Part shown: positions 27,754 through 37,503 of the stretch, piece after piece
Position numbering within the stretch: the first letter of the stretch is position 1
Layout: every line of letters begins with the position of its first letter
Assembly: GCF_040581405.1 (NCBI RefSeq)
Contig: NZ_CP137157.1
Span: forward strand, 1,802,001 to 1,866,000
Origin: Komagataeibacter sucrofermentans DSM 15973
GTDB taxonomy: Bacteria > Pseudomonadota > Alphaproteobacteria > Acetobacterales > Acetobacteraceae
Reading direction: 5' to 3'
Length of the DNA: 64,000 bases
Notes under the pieces: model-generated
Told to the model about the DNA's origin: nothing
What the model saw: the letters and a program-made list of their open reading frames with translations, nothing else
The model's database searches: none
Position numbers and translations under genes: made by a program

Positions 27754-29979
27754 TCAGGCCTCGGCCGATGGCTTGCCTGATGCTGACGGCTTTTCGGCCG
27801 CCTTGCGCATTGCAGGCATGATCATGCGGGGCTGCCTGAACCATGTTTCCAGATCTTTTGGCGCCATGGGTTTGGCGAACAGATAACCCTGCATGACATC
27901 ACAGTGCAGGCTTTCCAGCAGTTCGTATTGCGCTTCCGTCTCCACCCCCTCGGTCACGACAGTCATGCCCAGGCGGTTACCGATGCCAATTACTGCCGTT
28001 GTTACCGCCTGCGCATTCGCATCATGTTCAAGATTCATGATGAAGCTGCGGTCAATCTTGATTTCCGTCAGTGGCAGGCGGGTCAGCCGCGACAGTGATG
28101 AGTAGCCGGTGCCAAAATCATCCATGGACAGGCCGACATTCAGGGCACGAATGGCGTTCAGAACATCCATCGTATCCTTGTTTTCATCCATCATCACGCT
28201 TTCGGTAATTTCCACCGTCAGCCGTGCCGGGGCGATGCCAAAGCGGGTCAGCAGGTTCGAGATCATTTCAGGCAACTGCCGTTTACGGAAATGACCGGCT
28301 GACAGGTTGACCGATACGGCCGGGATCATGACACCATCACGGTCCCATGCCACGATCTGGCGGCAGGCTTCTTCCAGGCACCATGCGCCAATCGCCTCGA
28401 TCTGCCCGGTATCCTCCGCCACCGCAATGAAACGCGAAGGGAAAATATTGCCCAGATGCGGATGATGCCAGCGCGACAGCGCCTCCACACCATATAGCGC
28501 GCCCGTTTTGGCCTCGATCTGCGGCTGGTAATGCAGGTTGAGCAATCCCTTCGCCAGGGAATCACGCAAGGCGGAGCCAAGGACAAGGCGATCCTGTGCC
28601 GCGGTATGGTCCTCTGGCGTGGCGACGCGGAATGTTCCGCGGGCATCTTTCTTGGCAAGACGCATCGCGGCTTCGGCATGACCGATCAGGGATTCACTGT
28701 CCGGCCCGTTTTCAGGGAACATGCTGATGCCCACGCTGATCGAGGCCGTAATGAAGTTGCCCCCGATTTCGATGGGCGCTTCCATGCCGCCGATCAGCCG
28801 CTCGGCAAATGCCGTTGCAGGGGCTGCCTGTGTATCGGGCAATATGATGACGAACTCATCCCCCCCCGCGCGGCTGAGGATATAATGGCTCCGGCACAGG
28901 CTTTTGATCCGTGCCGCCACCGCCTTGAGAAAGTCATCGCCATTGGTATGCCCGAGCGCATCGTTGATATCGCGAAAACGATCGAGGTTGAGCATCAGCA
29001 CGGCAAAATGATTGTCACCCGGTTTGCCGACAAGGTTCCTGAGGACTTTATGGATGGCGGTCCGGTTGAGGAAGCCGGTCAGCGGGTCATAGTTTGCCAG
29101 CTGGGAAATATGATGGCGTGCTTCATACTGCTCGATCAGGACACTGCAGAACGGCACGCAGCCCGCCACGATTTTCTGTGGCCACTCACTGACCGTGCTG
29201 GTGTTGCGTGAAAAGAGCGCGAATATGCCCGATATCTTGCCATTGCACGCCTTGATCGCGGAGGCCCAGCAATTCTGCAGCCCCAGCGAAACCCCCAGCG
29301 ACCTGTAGCTTTCCCAGACAACGGTGGCGGCCTCGTCAAGGTCATTGGACAGGGCCATGATGTCAGCATCGGAGAGCGTGACATTTTCAAGTGCCGCGGC
29401 ATAGCGCCGTGGCAGGCCGGGGCCTGACAGGACATGAAGCCGGTGGTCTTCATCAATCAGGACAAGGATGGCGACCGTATTGGGGATGAAATTCTCCACC
29501 TCCCGGCACACGAGATCAGCCACGTCCTGGATCTGCATATCGGTTGAAAGGGACTGGAAGACCGTATTCTGCAGGTCCAGCAGTTTCTTGCGATGGTTTT
29601 CTTCCGTTACCGCCTTGATGGATGCAAGATAGTATTTCCTGCCTTTCGGGCCGACCTTGCTTGAAGAGAGCATCAGCTCCCCGGTGATGTAGTCACCGTG
29701 CCTGTTCTCGAAGATGATTTCACGCGTTGTACCGACAATGGCGTCAATATCCGTCGCGCCATGACTGGCAAAATCTGGGAACAGCATCCGCATGTTCTGG
29801 CCACGCACTTCATCCTGCGTATGACCCCAGAGTTTTTCCGCCCCTTTATTGAAAAAAATGACGTCATTGCGGTCGTCAATCACGACGATTGCCTCGGTCG
29901 CGTCGTGCAGCAGGCTCAGGGCGGCATCACCCGACAATGCCGACTTTGGGGAGGACGAGGTAAGGAGCAACTTGTTCAT
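27754..29979 (-). CDS. PAS-GAF-GGDEF-EAL cyclic-di-GMP enzyme
   Basis: A 741-residue soluble signalling protein: PAS at about 20-130, a GAF-like region at about 150-290, GGDEF at about 305-460 and EAL at about 480-725. The cyclase motif AGGDEF is intact, and the phosphodiesterase motifs EAL, EITES, DDFGTGYSS and EGVET are all present, so both activities are possible. The product inhibition (RxxD) site is degenerate (R-S-H-Y). The layout resembles the paired dgc/pdeA enzymes that control cellulose synthesis in Komagataeibacter. I see no obvious histidine matching the haem ligand of DosP in the PAS domain. It lies 81 bases after another GGDEF-EAL gene in the same direction. Confidence 0.92.
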   Translation of the reverse strand: MNKLLLTSSSPKSALSGDAALSLLHDATEAIVVIDDRNDVIFFNKGAEKLWGHTQDEVRGQNMRMLFPDFASHGATDIDAIVGTTREIIFENRHGDYITGELMLSSSKVGPKGRKYYLASIKAVTEENHRKKLLDLQNTVFQSLSTDMQIQDVADLVCREVENFIPNTVAILVLIDEDHRLHVLSGPGLPRRYAAALENVTLSDADIMALSNDLDEAATVVWESYRSLGVSLGLQNCWASAIKACNGKISGIFALFSRNTSTVSEWPQKIVAGCVPFCSVLIEQYEARHHISQLANYDPLTGFLNRTAIHKVLRNLVGKPGDNHFAVLMLNLDRFRDINDALGHTNGDDFLKAVAARIKSLCRSHYILSRAGGDEFVIILPDTQAAPATAFAERLIGGMEAPIEIGGNFITASISVGISMFPENGPDSESLIGHAEAAMRLAKKDARGTFRVATPEDHTAAQDRLVLGSALRDSLAKGLLNLHYQPQIEAKTGALYGVEALSRWHHPHLGNIFPSRFIAVAEDTGQIEAIGAWCLEEACRQIVAWDRDGVMIPAVSVNLSAGHFRKRQLPEMISNLLTRFGIAPARLTVEITESVMMDENKDTMDVLNAIRALNVGLSMDDFGTGYSSLSRLTRLPLTEIKIDRSFIMNLEHDANAQAVTTAVIGIGNRLGMTVVTEGVETEAQYELLESLHCDVMQGYLFAKPMAPKDLETWFRQPRMIMPAMRKAAEKPSASGKPSAEA

Positions 29980-30060
29980 GATGATAGGCCACAGTTCACA
30001 ATTGGATAGGCAGGATGCCTGCCTGCATGAAATGGAAAAGGCATGTGGAGCGCTCTGGCA

Positions 30061-32070
30061 TCAGGCCGTTTGCAGCCCCAGCGTTTCCGCGCAGGCGGGG
30101 CGACCGATCAGGAACCCCTGCCCCGCCACGCAGCCCTCGCCACGGAGCACTTCAAGCTGCCGGGGCGTTTCGATCCCTTCCGCCAGCACGGAGATGTTCA
30201 TGGTGCGGCCAAGCGCAAGGACCGAACGGACAATGGCAGCGGCATCGGAATTGGTTTCGATCCCCTGCATGAAACTGCCATCGAGCTTGATCCGATCAAA
30301 CGGGAAGGTGCGCAGTGTATCAATGGACGAATAACCCGTGCCGAAATCATCCAGCGCTATTGAAACGCCGAGTTCCTTGATCCGGCGTATGATTTCCAGA
30401 GCACGCTGCTTGTCATCAATGATTGAAGTTTCCGTTAATTCCAGTTCAAGCCGGTCGGGAGAGAGGCCCGTGTTCTCCAGCGTTTCCTTGACCAGTCGAT
30501 AAAGATCAGGATGAAAGAACTGCACGGGAGACAGGTTGACCGCCAGCTTGCACGAAGCATTCCACTTGGCCGCCTGTGCGCATGCGGTCTGCAGAACCCA
30601 TTCACCAAGCGGGATGATGAGGCCGTTTTCCTCGGCGACAGGAATGAACTGGGCGGGGGGCACCTCGCCCCGTTCGGGGCTGGTCCAGCGCAGCAGGGCC
30701 TCGTAGCCAAAGATCTCGCCCGTCGCAATGGCGGTCTGCACCTGGTAGTGCAGGCTCAGTTCGCCTTTTTCCATTGCCGTTTTCAGGTCCGCCGCAAGCG
30801 CGCGCGCCTCGCGTACCATTTCATCCATGGCAGGCTCGTAATAGGCCACGGTGCGCAACGGGTCCGCCTTGGCGCGATACATGGCAAGGTCGGCACGCGT
30901 TACGAGCGTTTCCTTGTCGGTTGCATCTTTGGGGAACAGGGCCAGGCCGACGCTTCCGCCGGTTGTCACTTCGTAGTCCTCGATCGGGATGGGCAGGTTG
31001 ATGGCTTCCTCGATGCGGGCGACAAAGGCATTCAGTTCATCAGGGTCGCTCGTCAGGTGGACTGCCGCGAATTCATCCCCGCCCAGACGGGCCACGAACT
31101 CGCCTTCTCCCAGCATCTCGCTAAAACGGTTGGCAATGGTGATCAGAACGACATCGCCTGCGGCATGCCCGCGCACATCGTTGATTTCCTTGAATTTGTT
31201 AAGGTCAATGCCAATCAGCGCGAACTGCGTACCCTTCGCTTTCGCCTCCTCGATCACCTGATCGAGATGATCATTGAAGCTGACGCGGTTGGGGAGCGCT
31301 GTCAGGGCATCATGCAGTGCCATCTGCCGCATGCGCTCATAAGATTCCGCGCGCGTTGCATCATCAATCGAAAAACTGTTGCCGCCCGTGGCCACAAGCA
31401 GGAGGGTGGTAATGGCCAGCGCAACGCCAAGCACGACAGGGGCATTGCCAGTCGCCATGAGGTCGGCGGACATCATGTGCGTGCGCATGGCGGACACACC
31501 GATAAAATGCAGCCCCGCGATAGCCGCGACGAACAGGATCGTGGCCAGAAGTTCACAATGCCGGTTCCCGCTACGCAGCAGGCACTGCAGGGACAACGTG
31601 CCAAAAACGATGCCCAGCAACAGGGACAATGCGATTGTCGGCATGCTCCATGCCATATGGCCGCCAAATTCAACGGCATACATGCCGGAATAATGCATTC
31701 CGGCAATAGCCAGGCCAAGCACGGCACCGCCAAGCGCTGGCCCCATCCGGCTTTTGCTGGTGGTGGCGATAATGGTCGCGGCCAGCACACCGACAGCTGC
31801 AATGACAAACGAAAATAGCGTAAGCGGAATACTCAACAGGCCCGCCACACCTGGCATGTATGCCAGCAGCGCCAGAAAGTGGGTGCACCATATGGTCGTG
31901 GCGCCCGCAGCCGCACATTGCAGATACCATGAATGATTCTGCCGCCCTGGGGTGGCGGCAATACGCGCCATGATGCGGACCGTAATCCATGAACCCGCGA
32001 TACACACAATGAGGGCGGAAATAAGGAGGGGCATGTTGGAATCCATTATCGTTTTTAACAATTGCAACAC
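30061..32070 (-). CDS. MHYT-GGDEF-EAL membrane c-di-GMP enzyme
   Basis: A 669-residue inner-membrane protein. Seven N-terminal membrane spans (about 10-245) carry MHYT-type motifs: CTHFLALLAYMPG, AGMHYSGMYAV and AGLHFIGVSAM. A GGDEF domain (RLGGDEF near 355) and an EAL domain (YEALLRW, ELTETS, DDFGTGYSS, EGIET) follow, both with intact catalytic residues; the RxxD site is degenerate (G-E-G-E). MHYT domains are proposed to sense O2, CO or NO through copper. A start at the GTG 32070 or the ATG 32046 is possible. It probably forms an operon with the PAS-GAF protein downstream. Confidence 0.9.
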   Translation of the reverse strand: MLQLLKTIMDSNMPLLISALIVCIAGSWITVRIMARIAATPGRQNHSWYLQCAAAGATTIWCTHFLALLAYMPGVAGLLSIPLTLFSFVIAAVGVLAATIIATTSKSRMGPALGGAVLGLAIAGMHYSGMYAVEFGGHMAWSMPTIALSLLLGIVFGTLSLQCLLRSGNRHCELLATILFVAAIAGLHFIGVSAMRTHMMSADLMATGNAPVVLGVALAITTLLLVATGGNSFSIDDATRAESYERMRQMALHDALTALPNRVSFNDHLDQVIEEAKAKGTQFALIGIDLNKFKEINDVRGHAAGDVVLITIANRFSEMLGEGEFVARLGGDEFAAVHLTSDPDELNAFVARIEEAINLPIPIEDYEVTTGGSVGLALFPKDATDKETLVTRADLAMYRAKADPLRTVAYYEPAMDEMVREARALAADLKTAMEKGELSLHYQVQTAIATGEIFGYEALLRWTSPERGEVPPAQFIPVAEENGLIIPLGEWVLQTACAQAAKWNASCKLAVNLSPVQFFHPDLYRLVKETLENTGLSPDRLELELTETSIIDDKQRALEIIRRIKELGVSIALDDFGTGYSSIDTLRTFPFDRIKLDGSFMQGIETNSDAAAIVRSVLALGRTMNISVLAEGIETPRQLEVLRGEGCVAGQGFLIGRPACAETLGLQTA

Positions 32071-33009
32071 GGCATTATTCCATCGGGAAGCACATGGTTA
32101 AGTATAGATACCGCCCGCGTGGTGACATAAAATCTCATCACACCAGATGGCATTTATTCATATAGCTGATATATTATTATTTATTTATATTAGTCTATAT
32201 TTCAGAACTGCTCTTTTTCATGATCTATATCATATATCCGTGATATAAATAATTTGTTGTACGCGATCTACCGTTTTTCGATCGCCGATCTAAACCTCTT
32301 CATACAAATCAACAAAAAGTGATGTATTATTTATTCTATATGGTATAATTGGTTTATTTAATTTCAATATCGTATCTTTTTAGCATTTTTGTGCTGTTAC
32401 ATAACAAAACAATCATCCATATTCCCTTGGTTTTCCGGTATATTTTCTTCCTGTCGGTTACTCTTCCCGCTCGGGGTTGGCAGCGACCTGCTCCAAAACA
32501 GACGGTGCTTATCAACATTTTTTTTAATATACTTTTCTGGGTAGCTGGCTTGTATACCCTCTGGGCCCATACCGATTCACGACATTGCTGCACGGTATGA
32601 CCTGTCAGATTCGACCCATCTGGATAAAGCAGGCAGCCCCGGCCCTGCACACTGGGCGGAATGACTGCGACCACCATTGACATCAGGCGAACAGACACCT
32701 GATCCGGTTGCGGCCACAATCCCGCTTACCGATAGCTTACCCTGTTCCTTCCGGCAGATCCGTCAGGGCAAACCGGAAAATCAGAACCACCCTGCGAAAA
32801 GCAACATCATATTAAAAACACATGCCCAAATCACCAAAACGGACGACGTGTTACAGTCAGATACAACCGACATGCTTATACATACATGGTTACGATTTAT
32901 ATCGTTTCAAGTATCTTCTTCCGTCTACAAAAACGCACCCTAATCCCAGGCCTGATGATCCATGGTGGAAACTGCGGCATTACAATAACAGCCACGGTTG
33001 CCCCCTTCC
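32071..33009. other. AT-rich gene-poor stretch
   Basis: 939 bases with no convincing gene. The part from about 32130 to 32460 is clearly richer in A and T than its surroundings. One weak small frame (32349-32600) is listed separately. The promoter of the MHYT gene is expected near the left end; nothing else is recognised. Confidence 0.5.
32349..32600 (+). CDS. possible small membrane protein with Pmp3/YqaE-like C terminus
   Basis: An 83-residue frame starting at a TTG, without a clear ribosome site. The C-terminal half contains INIFFNILFWVAGLYTLWAH, which resembles the second hydrophobic segment of the Pmp3/YqaE family (I-N-x-x-L-T-L-L-x-x-I-P-G-x-x-H-A-L-W), and a leucine-proline pair stands at the expected distance upstream. 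The proline of the P-G pair is alanine here, and the connecting loop is unlike the family. It may be a diverged gene, a damaged relic, or chance. Confidence 0.25.
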   Translation: MVYLISISYLFSIFVLLHNKTIIHIPLVFRYIFFLSVTLPARGWQRPAPKQTVLINIFFNILFWVAGLYTLWAHTDSRHCCTV

Positions 33010-34536
33010 CTATTCGCTCTCCGTCTTATTTTGCCAAGCGGCCTGACACACCGTTAACCCAACAACCAGCAGGAATGCGAGGAACATGAAGCTGCTGCTC
33101 ACGCTCAGGCTGGCGCTGATCGCGCCTTTGTAAGCCTGCATTACGTCAGCCTGCCTGGCGGGAGAAAGCGTCTGGATCGCAGCCATGCCTTTTTGCAGGA
33201 ATTCGGGCACGTCAATCTTCTCGGGCAACACCCCAAGCCGGTTCTGCAAGGTCAGCGCCATCACGCCGCCCGAAAGGGCCACGCCAAGCGAGCCGCCAAG
33301 CGAGCGGATGAAGGACATCATGGCCGTGGCGATACCGAGTGACCTCGTTGGCACGGCGTTCTGGATCATGACCGTCGCGTTGGGCATGCCAATGCCCATG
33401 CCCACGCCGAGACAGCCCAGGCTGAGCAGGAAGAACACAGCAGGCGCGCCATGATGGGCACAGGCCGCGATCAAAGTAAGGGCCGTGAATTCAATGCCAA
33501 CGCCGATGGAAAGCAGAAGCCCATAGCGTTGCGTTCTGGACGAAACATACCCGCCCAGCACCGAACTGATCATCATCGTGCCCACCTGCGGCAACATCAT
33601 CAGGCCCGATGTTGCTGGCGTCTCACCAAGAACAAGCTGATAATAAAGAGGCAGGAAGATCATCGAACCCAGCATGGCGAAAGACATAATCCCGGTCGCG
33701 GCGACGCATATGGAAAAAGTGGGGATACGCAGCAGATCCAGACTGATGAGCGGCTCCGGCGCCCGTCGTTCCTGCCAGATGAACGCAACGAACAGAAGCA
33801 TCGTGCCGCCAAAAAGGAGAAATGTAAGCGGCGATGTCCATGCCAGGGTGGTGCCGAGGGCATTGAACAGCAGCAGGAAGCCCGCCGTGGCAATGCTCAG
33901 GAGGGCCGCGCCGGGATAGTCGATGCGCGGCCTTGCTTCGGCCCGGCCAGCAGGCAGGCTCAGCATGATCAGCCCGAACGCGAGAAACCCGATTGGCAGA
34001 TTGACAAGAAAGACCCATCGCCAGGACAGCGAGCCTGTCAGTACGCCGCCCAGAAATGGCCCCGCCACACTGCTGACCGCAAACGCTCCGGTAAACAGCC
34101 CCTGATAGCGGCCCCGTTGCCGGGGCGATACCATATCGCCAATCACCGTCTGCGACAGCGTCATCAGCCCACCTGCCCCCACGCCCTGAAGGCCGCGGAA
34201 CAGGATTAGCTGCCACATATCCTGCGCAATTCCACACAGGAGCGAGGCACCGAGAAATGAACCGATACTGAACGCCATCAATGGCCGCCTGCCAAACATG
34301 TCGGACAGTTTGCCATAGAGCGGTGTGGCGATTGTTGAGGTCAGCATGAACGCTGTCACGACCCAGGACATATGAGCAAGGCCACCAAGGTCGCTGACAA
34401 TCGTGGGCAACGCGGTCGAGACTATGCTCTGGTCGAGCGCGCCCATGATCATGGTCAGGATAAGGCCGATGAAAACAAGCCGGCGTGTCGAAGGGCTATA
34501 AGCAGATGCCGTCTCTGGCACGGAAGATGACTGCAC
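33010..34536 (-). CDS. MFS drug exporter, DHA2 (14-span) family
   Basis: 508 residues from the GTG at 34536, which has AGGA eight bases upstream; a TTG at 34557 is in frame but lacks a site. The protein has about fourteen membrane spans and the DHA2 motifs: LDQSIVSTALPTI in span 1, GKLSDMFGRRP in loop 2-3, and GAGGLMTLSQTVIGDMVSPRQRG followed by GPFLGGVLTGSLSWRWVFLVNLP (motif C). Proteins like EmrB and QacA export drugs or organic acids using the proton gradient. No EmrA partner or TetR regulator is adjacent. The gene stands between two gene-poor stretches. Confidence 0.9.
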   Translation of the reverse strand: MQSSSVPETASAYSPSTRRLVFIGLILTMIMGALDQSIVSTALPTIVSDLGGLAHMSWVVTAFMLTSTIATPLYGKLSDMFGRRPLMAFSIGSFLGASLLCGIAQDMWQLILFRGLQGVGAGGLMTLSQTVIGDMVSPRQRGRYQGLFTGAFAVSSVAGPFLGGVLTGSLSWRWVFLVNLPIGFLAFGLIMLSLPAGRAEARPRIDYPGAALLSIATAGFLLLFNALGTTLAWTSPLTFLLFGGTMLLFVAFIWQERRAPEPLISLDLLRIPTFSICVAATGIMSFAMLGSMIFLPLYYQLVLGETPATSGLMMLPQVGTMMISSVLGGYVSSRTQRYGLLLSIGVGIEFTALTLIAACAHHGAPAVFFLLSLGCLGVGMGIGMPNATVMIQNAVPTRSLGIATAMMSFIRSLGGSLGVALSGGVMALTLQNRLGVLPEKIDVPEFLQKGMAAIQTLSPARQADVMQAYKGAISASLSVSSSFMFLAFLLVVGLTVCQAAWQNKTESE

Positions 34537-35377
34537 GAAAAAATCCTGTAATGACAAAAAATAGGCCGCATGCCGATTATGACGAACGCATGCGCTCCCG
34601 GTTGCTTCAGTTATCGTAGCACAGCAGGTTTAGCGCGATTCAAAATCTGGCTTGAAGGGGCATATCCCGATCAGCACTTGTGGCAGGCCGTTCAAGGCAC
34701 CGGACAATGCGTAGATGCCGCGGGCAGAATGCTGCATGGCAGGGCATGTAAAACCTTTCCGCCTTTTGGGAGGATTCCTGATCATGGTAGTTAACCTGAC
34801 AATGCTGTCGACAGCCGTGATGCAGTGATCTTATACTGATGAATATCATAGAATATATTGTATTTTTATTTATTAAAATCACAAAAAAAATCAAGTAGAA
34901 GAAAAAATGGCAATAATTGGTGGCATGTATTATATTAATATAAATCGGGCAAACTTACTTACAGTATATTAGGTAAATACAAAAATATTCATGGATGATA
35001 AGAGTTTTCTCCGGATTTTATACGGCTCATTGCGTACCGCCCCGAAAGAAAAGGGAATTGGCACAATGACGGGCGGCAGCCCCGTTACATCTGGCATGAT
35101 GGACAGCATGAAGCGGTTCATCAATGAAAGCAGCCTCTCAGCCAAAACCTATGCCGCAGTCATTCAAAGTCAGCAGCGTGTAGCGACGGAATACCGTGAT
35201 AATCGTGCCTTCCACGACGGGCAGCGATGCGACACGCATCTTTCAAACCAACCCGGCAAGGCCCGTAAAGCAACCTTAATACCATTCGCAATTTTATAAG
35301 AAGCGATAATTCCTAATTTAGGCTGCCAGAAATCCAAGGGGGATGATCCCTACAAGCCTTGAAGCCTGCCCTCACAC
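34537..35377. other. gene-poor stretch with AT-rich core
   Basis: About 840 bases between the exporter and the DUF72 gene. Bases about 34830-34990 are strongly AT-rich. A frame at 34991-35299 (or from an ATG at 35066 with a weak GGG site) encodes 77-102 residues with no recognisable family; I do not call it a gene. The exporter promoter should lie at the left end. Confidence 0.4.
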
Positions 35378-36121
35378 TTAATTCTCAATAATGCCTGTAC
35401 AGGCTTTCATAAGTTCAAACCCGTTCTGCACGGCGGCCCCATATGTTGTGTTGTCATAGATCGTCCAGACCTCAGTGCCGCGCGCGGCAAGGGCTGCAAC
35501 GACTTTTGCATGGGCCTCAACGGCTTCCTGCGTATAACGTGACTTATAGATGTCCGGCGAGCCATGTAGCCGGAAATAGACAAGCCCACCCCAGCCACCC
35601 GGTTGTGCCGCAGGGGCCGACCGGCCCGGATCGGCCGCGACGCGTGATATCTGCAGCCCTGCCAGCATATTGTCTATCGTTGGCAGGAACCAGCTTGCAT
35701 GTCTGGGCTCCACAACAATGGCCCCGGCCAACCTGACCCGCAGATCCTGAAAGAAACGCACGGCAACATCACCGGGATAAGCGAAACTGGGAGGAAACTG
35801 AACCAGCACAGGGCCGCGCTTTTCGCCAAGGCCATCCGTTTCCTCGGCAAAGCGGTCGATCAGCGCCTGACAGTCGTCCAGACGATGTTCATGCGTGATG
35901 GTTCGGGGCAGTTTTACGGAGAAGCGGAACGCAGGCGGCACGCTTGCCGCCCAGCGCGCGTAAGTCGTGCGCCGATGGGGGCGATAAAAACTGGAGTTGA
36001 TCTCGACAGTCGAAAAATAGGCGGCATACCGCTCAAGTTGCGTACCGGTAACAGGCAACTTCAATACTTTAGCCATCGCGGAAAAGGTCGACCAGCCCGC
36101 GATACCGACACGAATGGACAT
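35378..36121 (-). CDS. DUF72 (YecE) family protein
   Basis: A 247-residue TIM-barrel protein of the YecE family. The N-terminal VGIAGWS, the STVEINSSFYRPHRRTTYARW segment near residue 37 and RFSVKLPRTITHEHRL are hallmarks, followed by VLVQFPPSFAY and VVEPRHASWF. The function of the family is not established, although it is widespread. Its near neighbours are a DHA2 exporter and an MscS channel, neither of which explains it. Confidence 0.9.
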   Translation of the reverse strand: MSIRVGIAGWSTFSAMAKVLKLPVTGTQLERYAAYFSTVEINSSFYRPHRRTTYARWAASVPPAFRFSVKLPRTITHEHRLDDCQALIDRFAEETDGLGEKRGPVLVQFPPSFAYPGDVAVRFFQDLRVRLAGAIVVEPRHASWFLPTIDNMLAGLQISRVAADPGRSAPAAQPGGWGGLVYFRLHGSPDIYKSRYTQEAVEAHAKVVAALAARGTEVWTIYDNTTYGAAVQNGFELMKACTGIIEN

Positions 36122-36690
36122 GACCCCTTCCTTCCCGACAAAGCCAATAACGGGTTACTACAACCCGGTTTACGGCACTACCCGATGCATATCAGCACAT
36201 TGAGGATGTTATGCACCCTACGGACGTATTGCGGCATTTCTAAGCATGACCCCTACGGGCATTACGTTTTCAGCATATGGCAAGCCTGTTTTAACGGCGT
36301 GCCCTGAGGAACATTTCGTATGTCGTCGTCGGCTGCCCCGGTTCTTTCCGGCTATTGTGGGCATGGAACGGATCTACATGACTTCGGACTGTGTAAAGCA
36401 GCTTATAACGCTTTTGATATGATGGCCTGTTGACCTTCGGCCATCTCGCTAAAACACAAGATATCCAGTTCCGTTTTTTCGATCCTGAAATCAACCTGAC
36501 AGAAACACGCGTGTCACAGCAGGCGACGCGCACCTTTCATCATGTCCTGACAGACACGCGCGGCAGGGGAAGAAGGCAACAGGCCAATCAATGGACCTGT
36601 AATGGTTTTATGCCGGCCTGTTGCCGCATTGCACCCGTTTGGGCCCGAACGCGACAGACCGGCACAAATCCGTTACAGGTCCATTACGGA
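36122..36690. other. intergenic stretch with a large hairpin
   Basis: 569 bases without a recognised gene between the DUF72 start and the MscS stop. It contains the long inverted repeat at 36590-36685. Short frames here have no family resemblance. Confidence 0.5.
36590..36685. repeat. long imperfect hairpin after the MscS gene
   Basis: AATGGACCTGTAA at 36590-36602 pairs perfectly with TTACAGGTCCATT at 36673-36685, and the pairing continues inward through TGCCGGCCTGT and ACAGACCGGCA. In all about 32 bases per arm pair with five mismatches. It starts five bases after the mscS stop codon. No T-run follows, so it may be an mRNA-protecting hairpin or a small palindromic element. Confidence 0.7.
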
Positions 36691-37503
36691 TCACGCAGCG
36701 CTACGCGACGTGACCCCAAGACGGTATCCTTCCTTCTGAAGCACCTTGATCGAGGCTTCGGAATATTTTGCGACCAGACCCGACACGTCACCCGGCGCAC
36801 ACCAGAACCCAAGCGTGACCTGAATATTGGCAGGCTTGGGCAGGAAGGAAACAGAAGGCGCAGGATTCTTGAGCACCTGCGCGTCATTCTCCGTCAGGCC
36901 GAGCAGCAGTGCCCGTGCCTTGTCCAGATCATCATTGTAATCAATCAGCAGACTGACCGCGCCCGCAAGCCGGTCCGACTCTGAACGGTTGACCACGATA
37001 TTGTTTGATAATGTCCCGTTGGGAACATAAATAATCTCGTGATTGGCATCCAGCAGCACGGTACGGAACATCTCGATTGATGTAACCGTTCCTGAACTGC
37101 CACCTGCCGTAATTGAATCCCCGACCTTGAAGGGGCGGAACAGCAGGATCAGCACGCCACCGGCAAAGTTGGCGAGGCTGCCCTGCAGCGCCATGCCAAC
37201 CGCCAGCCCCGCAGCGCCCAGAACGGCCACGAACGATGTTGTGGCGATACCGACCATGGATGCCACGCTGATCAGCAGCAGGGCCTTCAGAAACAGCCCG
37301 ACCACGCTCAGCAGGAATCCACGCAATGTCGGCTCTATATGACTGGCCTCCATCATCCGGCCCATGGCCCGCGTTACGGCGTTGACAAGCTTCCAGCCTA
37401 CAAAAAGAACGATCAGAGCCAGAAAAAACTGACTTGCATATTCCAGTATAAGAGGAAGCAATCCGTCCAACTGCTCTAAAATTGAATGAATCTGCTTTTC
37501 CAT
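36691..37503 (-). CDS. small-conductance mechanosensitive channel (MscS family)
   Basis: A 270-residue inner-membrane channel that opens under membrane tension and releases solutes during osmotic downshock. There are three hydrophobic spans at about 20-110; the pore helix region is GLAVGMALQGSLANFAGGVLILLFRPFKVGD, as in MscS, with its glycine and alanine packing. The MscS beta domain (VTSIEMFRTVLLDANHEIIYVPN) follows and then a C-terminal vestibule domain. Size is close to E. coli MscS. It appears to be a single-gene unit with a large hairpin after the stop. Confidence 0.92.
   Translation of the reverse strand: MEKQIHSILEQLDGLLPLILEYASQFFLALIVLFVGWKLVNAVTRAMGRMMEASHIEPTLRGFLLSVVGLFLKALLLISVASMVGIATTSFVAVLGAAGLAVGMALQGSLANFAGGVLILLFRPFKVGDSITAGGSSGTVTSIEMFRTVLLDANHEIIYVPNGTLSNNIVVNRSESDRLAGAVSLLIDYNDDLDKARALLLGLTENDAQVLKNPAPSVSFLPKPANIQVTLGFWCAPGDVSGLVAKYSEASIKVLQKEGYRLGVTSRSAA

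Noticed and set aside
27754-29979. Haem-binding oxygen-sensor PAS (DosP/AxPDEA1 type)
   Set aside because: The PAS domain resembles DosP in its first half (FFN..AEKLWG), but I could not find a histidine at the place of the haem ligand.
34991-35299. Small plus-strand gene of 102 residues
   Set aside because: No recognisable family, weak start signal, and it lies in a gene-poor stretch; not supported enough to call.
36291-36533. Minus-strand frame of 80 residues near the DUF72 gene
   Set aside because: Basic composition only, no motif, no ribosome site.
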